Virus record (IMG/VR): IMGVR_UViG_3300046655_000380
Span: 1 to 48,682 of that record
From: a virus
Reading direction: 5' to 3' (one strand)
DNA: 48,682 nucleotides
Under the pieces are notes generated by a model. That model saw only the letters and a list, made by a program, of their open reading frames with translations. It did not search any database and was not told where the DNA came from. The stretch's first letter is position 1; every line of letters starts with the position of its first letter. The position numbers and the translations under genes are program-made. This document shows positions 47,111 to 48,682 of this stretch, one piece after another.

Positions 47111-47272
47111 ATGTGTGGTTGGTATCCCTATGAGATAGAATGGAAGAAACCTTTTATAGAGGAAAGTAAACTATCTCAATTTAATACAGAGAAAGAAATA
47201 GGTGGACGAGAGGGCTTAGAACCGACTCGTTATGGTGATTGGGAAAAAAAGGGAATATGCTACGATTTTTGA
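47111..47272 (+). CDS. DUF1674 / SdhAF4-like protein
   Basis: The 53-residue protein ends with EIGGREGLEPTRYGDWEKKG followed by ICYDF, which matches the C-terminal signature of DUF1674 (SdhAF4, succinate dehydrogenase assembly factor 4): GGxxGxEPTRYGDWxxKGxxxDF. The N-terminus MCGWYPYEIEWKKPFIEESK is unrelated to the motif. SdhAF4 proteins bind flavinylated SdhA and are usual in alphaproteobacteria and mitochondria. A role in host respiration is inferred. It overlaps the next frame by 16 bases. Confidence 0.75.
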   Translation: MCGWYPYEIEWKKPFIEESKLSQFNTEKEIGGREGLEPTRYGDWEKKGICYDF

Positions 47273-47397
47273 AGAATTTATTGTATGAGTACAGAGTGCC
47301 TGATAAGTATTGTGGAAGACAGAGAGGTAAAACTATGTGGGTAGATGGTAAGAAAATAGAACTTCCAGATAACGACCCAGGCGGTGAGCATCAATGA
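47257..47397 (+). CDS. Small basic protein
   Basis: The 46-residue frame MLRFLKNLLYEYRVPDKYCG... starts inside the SdhAF4-like gene and ends in an ATGA overlap with the following one. It is basic at the start and acidic at the end. Function unknown. Confidence 0.55.
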   Translation: MLRFLKNLLYEYRVPDKYCGRQRGKTMWVDGKKIELPDNDPGGEHQ

Positions 47398-47531
47398 ACT
47401 ATGACAGACTAATAGACGGATTCAAAGAAGGATATGATATGTACAACTTTGAAGGTAATCCAAATTGGCACGCTTGGAATGGTAAGAATGGTTATACTGA
47501 GGGTAAATGGTTAGCACAAAACAAGGAATAG
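47394..47531 (+). CDS. Small aromatic-rich protein
   Basis: The 45-residue frame MNYDRLIDGFKEGYDMYNFE... is rich in Trp, Tyr and Asn, with HAWNGKNGYTEGKWLAQ. It overlaps both neighbours. The pattern resembles short GKxxxxGYxxGxWL proteins, but no function is known. Confidence 0.55.
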   Translation: MNYDRLIDGFKEGYDMYNFEGNPNWHAWNGKNGYTEGKWLAQNKE

Positions 47532-48061
47532 ATTTCATAGAATCATATCAATGCGATGTAGATTTCAGTTTCCTACAAAACAAACACAAATATCTGGTAG
47601 AGGGTGCGATTAACACTCATTTTGGAAGAGAAGTAGATAAAACAATAAAGAGTTGTAAAGAATACGGATATAAACCTAATGACCCAACAATCGCACCGTA
47701 TCGTAATCATTTACAAGAATGTCTAAACGATTATATACAGAAGTATGACCTTCTAAACAAACACCCACATTTTAATGTCTATGAGAAAATCAATTATCAA
47801 CGATATGATAAGGGAGAAGGATATTATGATTATCACTTTGAGAACTTTAATTGTGGTCGTGTAATCGTGTTTATGACTTATCTTACGAATACACCTAATG
47901 GAGGTACTGAATTTCTCTATCAGAATATAAAGACTGAATGTGTTAAGGGAACAACTCTCTTATGGCCTGCGTATTGGACTCATACTCATAGAGGTATTAT
48001 ATCTAAAACACATAGAAAAGAGATATTAACTGGTTGGTTTACAACTAAAGTTCAGTCTTAG
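47507..48061 (+). CDS. 2-oxoglutarate/Fe(II) oxygenase-like protein
   Basis: The 184-residue protein has NYQRYDKGEGYYDYHFENF (iron ligands His110 and Glu112, an HxE variant). VIVFMTYLTNTPNGGTEFLY and GTTLLWPAYWTHTHRG (distal His159 or His161) follow, then a KTHRKEILTGWF strand. This is the prolyl-hydroxylase-like fold frequent in marine phages. The substrate is unknown. GAGGG precedes the ATG. It ends tail to tail with the minus-strand gene. Confidence 0.83.
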   Translation: MVSTKQGIDFIESYQCDVDFSFLQNKHKYLVEGAINTHFGREVDKTIKSCKEYGYKPNDPTIAPYRNHLQECLNDYIQKYDLLNKHPHFNVYEKINYQRYDKGEGYYDYHFENFNCGRVIVFMTYLTNTPNGGTEFLYQNIKTECVKGTTLLWPAYWTHTHRGIISKTHRKEILTGWFTTKVQS

Positions 48062-48239
48062 TGATACATTGACTACGAATCACAACATCTCTGTTGGCTT
48101 CATCAATAAATGCAAGGTTAAAGATGTACTCTAATTCCATACAAACTTGGTGCGAATCCATATACATCTCAATAGAATAAGACTTACTGAACTCACCAGA
48201 TTGAATATAGATTACAAGTGCGAGAATAAATGACTGCAT
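48045..48239 (-). CDS. Small minus-strand protein with hydrophobic start
   Basis: The 64-residue frame MQSFILALVIYIQSGEFSKS... has a signal-like start, then SYSIEMYMDSHQVCMELEYI and two cysteines. Its pattern (hydrophobic start, GE, polar strand, Met, Cys, ELE) resembles the plus-strand protein at 40662. The SD is poor, and it is the only minus-strand gene in this end of the window. It may be real. Confidence 0.5.
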   Translation of the reverse strand: MQSFILALVIYIQSGEFSKSYSIEMYMDSHQVCMELEYIFNLAFIDEANRDVVIRSQCITKTEL

Positions 48240-48376
48240 AGTTCTATTTAGTAGATTAGCGTAAGAATATTAAAAAGGTTAAAATAAAGTGTATGTGGTG
48301 TTCTTTTGATTTCAACATTTATCGTTGCAAAAATACAACAATCCTCAGAAAAATTACGAAAAAAATAAAATAACAC

Positions 48377-48429
48377 TTGACTTGTTTTCAAAACAATGGT
48401 ACTATAGAGACATAATTAAAAAAGAAAGG
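48377..48429 (+). promoter_or_regulatory. Class A promoter cassette, copy 7
   Basis: TTGACT at 48377-48382, perfect dyad TTGTTTTCAAAACAA at 48382-48396, TACTAT at 48400-48405 (17-base spacer), leader with AAAGAAAGGG before the ATG at 48438. Its A-rich upstream arm resembles that of copy 3. The rest of 48240-48376 holds no gene I can support. Confidence 0.83.
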
Positions 48430-48437
48430 GAATAATT

Positions 48438-48682
48438 ATGTTTAATTTTGTAACAAATCGTGAATATACTGGTCAGAACTATGATGTGCTATCAGCTTCT
48501 GGTAAAGGTGAAGCGTTTGCTGGATTCCATCAAGGTAAGAAATTCTTTGGTGTTAAGGGAACTGACCTTAAAGGTATCAAGGCAGCCGCCTCTGTGATGT
48601 TCGTTGTTAAGAAGACGAAGGAAGATGGAGATGAGTCTAAGTCTATTAGATATAAGTCTGTGTTCGCAAAGTCTGACTTTGA
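48438..48682 (+). CDS. ArdC-like ssDNA-binding domain protein, 3' end cut by window edge
   Basis: About 81 residues are visible, starting MFNFVTNREYTGQNYDVLSA. EAFAGFHQGKKFFGVKG, a VMFVVKKTKED strand and YKSVFAKSDF follow. The REYTGxN...L, FAGFxQ and VFxxxxF spacing recalls the N-terminal domain of ArdC antirestriction proteins. That domain binds single-stranded DNA. It is under class A copy 7. The full length and any C-terminal metalloprotease part lie outside the window. Confidence 0.55.
   Translation, partial: MFNFVTNREYTGQNYDVLSASGKGEAFAGFHQGKKFFGVKGTDLKGIKAAASVMFVVKKTKEDGDESKSIRYKSVFAKSDF

Noticed and set aside
1-48682. CRISPR arrays, insertion sequences, integrase or attachment sites
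   Set aside because: No regularly spaced repeats, transposase, inverted-repeat-bounded element or recombinase motifs were seen; the only dispersed repeats are the promoter cassettes.

Overview
The window is part of the genome of a lytic, T4-like marine myovirus. It is AT-rich, tightly packed (most start and stop codons touch as ATGA or TAATG) and carries recognisable T4 core genes: primase gp61, RNase H, gp33, helicase loader gp59, ssDNA-binding gp32, head completion gp4, baseplate and tail genes gp26, gp48, gp53, gp54 and a gp27-like hub. Octamers of the T4 late-promoter type (TATAAATA) precede many of them. The accessory genes (permuted tmRNA, bS21, IscA and IscU, class II ribonucleotide reductase, PqqA, a SoxYZ-like carrier) resemble those of myophages of streamlined ocean bacteria, the pelagimyophage and OM43-methylophage group. 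The PQQ-linked genes favour a methylotrophic host such as OM43. The permuted tmRNA is of alphaproteobacterial (SAR11-like) type. From memory, a phage of this kind with a two-piece tmRNA has been described; identity with it cannot be tested here.

Layout. 1-9.7 kb: plus-strand virion-associated proteins, several with EF-hand-like loops and LxE-type motifs, plus a HAD-family nucleotidase. 9.7-11.8 kb: lysis and envelope genes (i-spanin, o-spanin, DUF1353, small membrane proteins). 11.8-23.4 kb: DNA metabolism and small early genes (primase, class II RNR, nuclease, methyltransferase, bS21, RNase H, SleB-type hydrolase, SoxYZ-like carrier, PhoH). 23.4-25.3 kb: outer-membrane barrel, M15 peptidase, RecB-like exonuclease. 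25.3-25.75 kb: two-piece tmRNA, pqqA and a terminator. 25.8-30.8 kb: gp33, gp59, unknown genes, gp32, terminator, late promoter. 30.8-35.5 kb: minus-strand tail and baseplate block. 35.5-39.5 kb: plus-strand gp48, gp53, hub protein and a P-loop kinase. 39.5-44.4 kb: 2OG oxygenase, membrane proteins, iscA, iscU and small zinc proteins. 44.4 kb to the end: very small genes, many unknown, several driven by one repeated promoter cassette, with a 2OG oxygenase, a SdhAF4-like protein and the start of an ArdC-like gene.

Three regulatory layers can be read. (A) Seven near-identical sigma70-type cassettes carry a 15-base dyad (ideal TTGTTTTnAAAACAA) exactly between -35 and -10; they look like one operator-controlled or mobile early-promoter regulon. 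(B) Six further TTGACA promoters, often fused to the stop codon of the preceding gene. (C) T4-type late promoters. In B and C the predicted +1 repeatedly falls on, or within two bases of, the A of the start codon, which predicts leaderless mRNAs, in a phage that also encodes its own ribosomal protein bS21. The most notable accessory systems are the tmRNA, the PqqA plus SoxYZ-like pair (host quinoprotein metabolism) and the IscU/IscA pair (Fe-S assembly).
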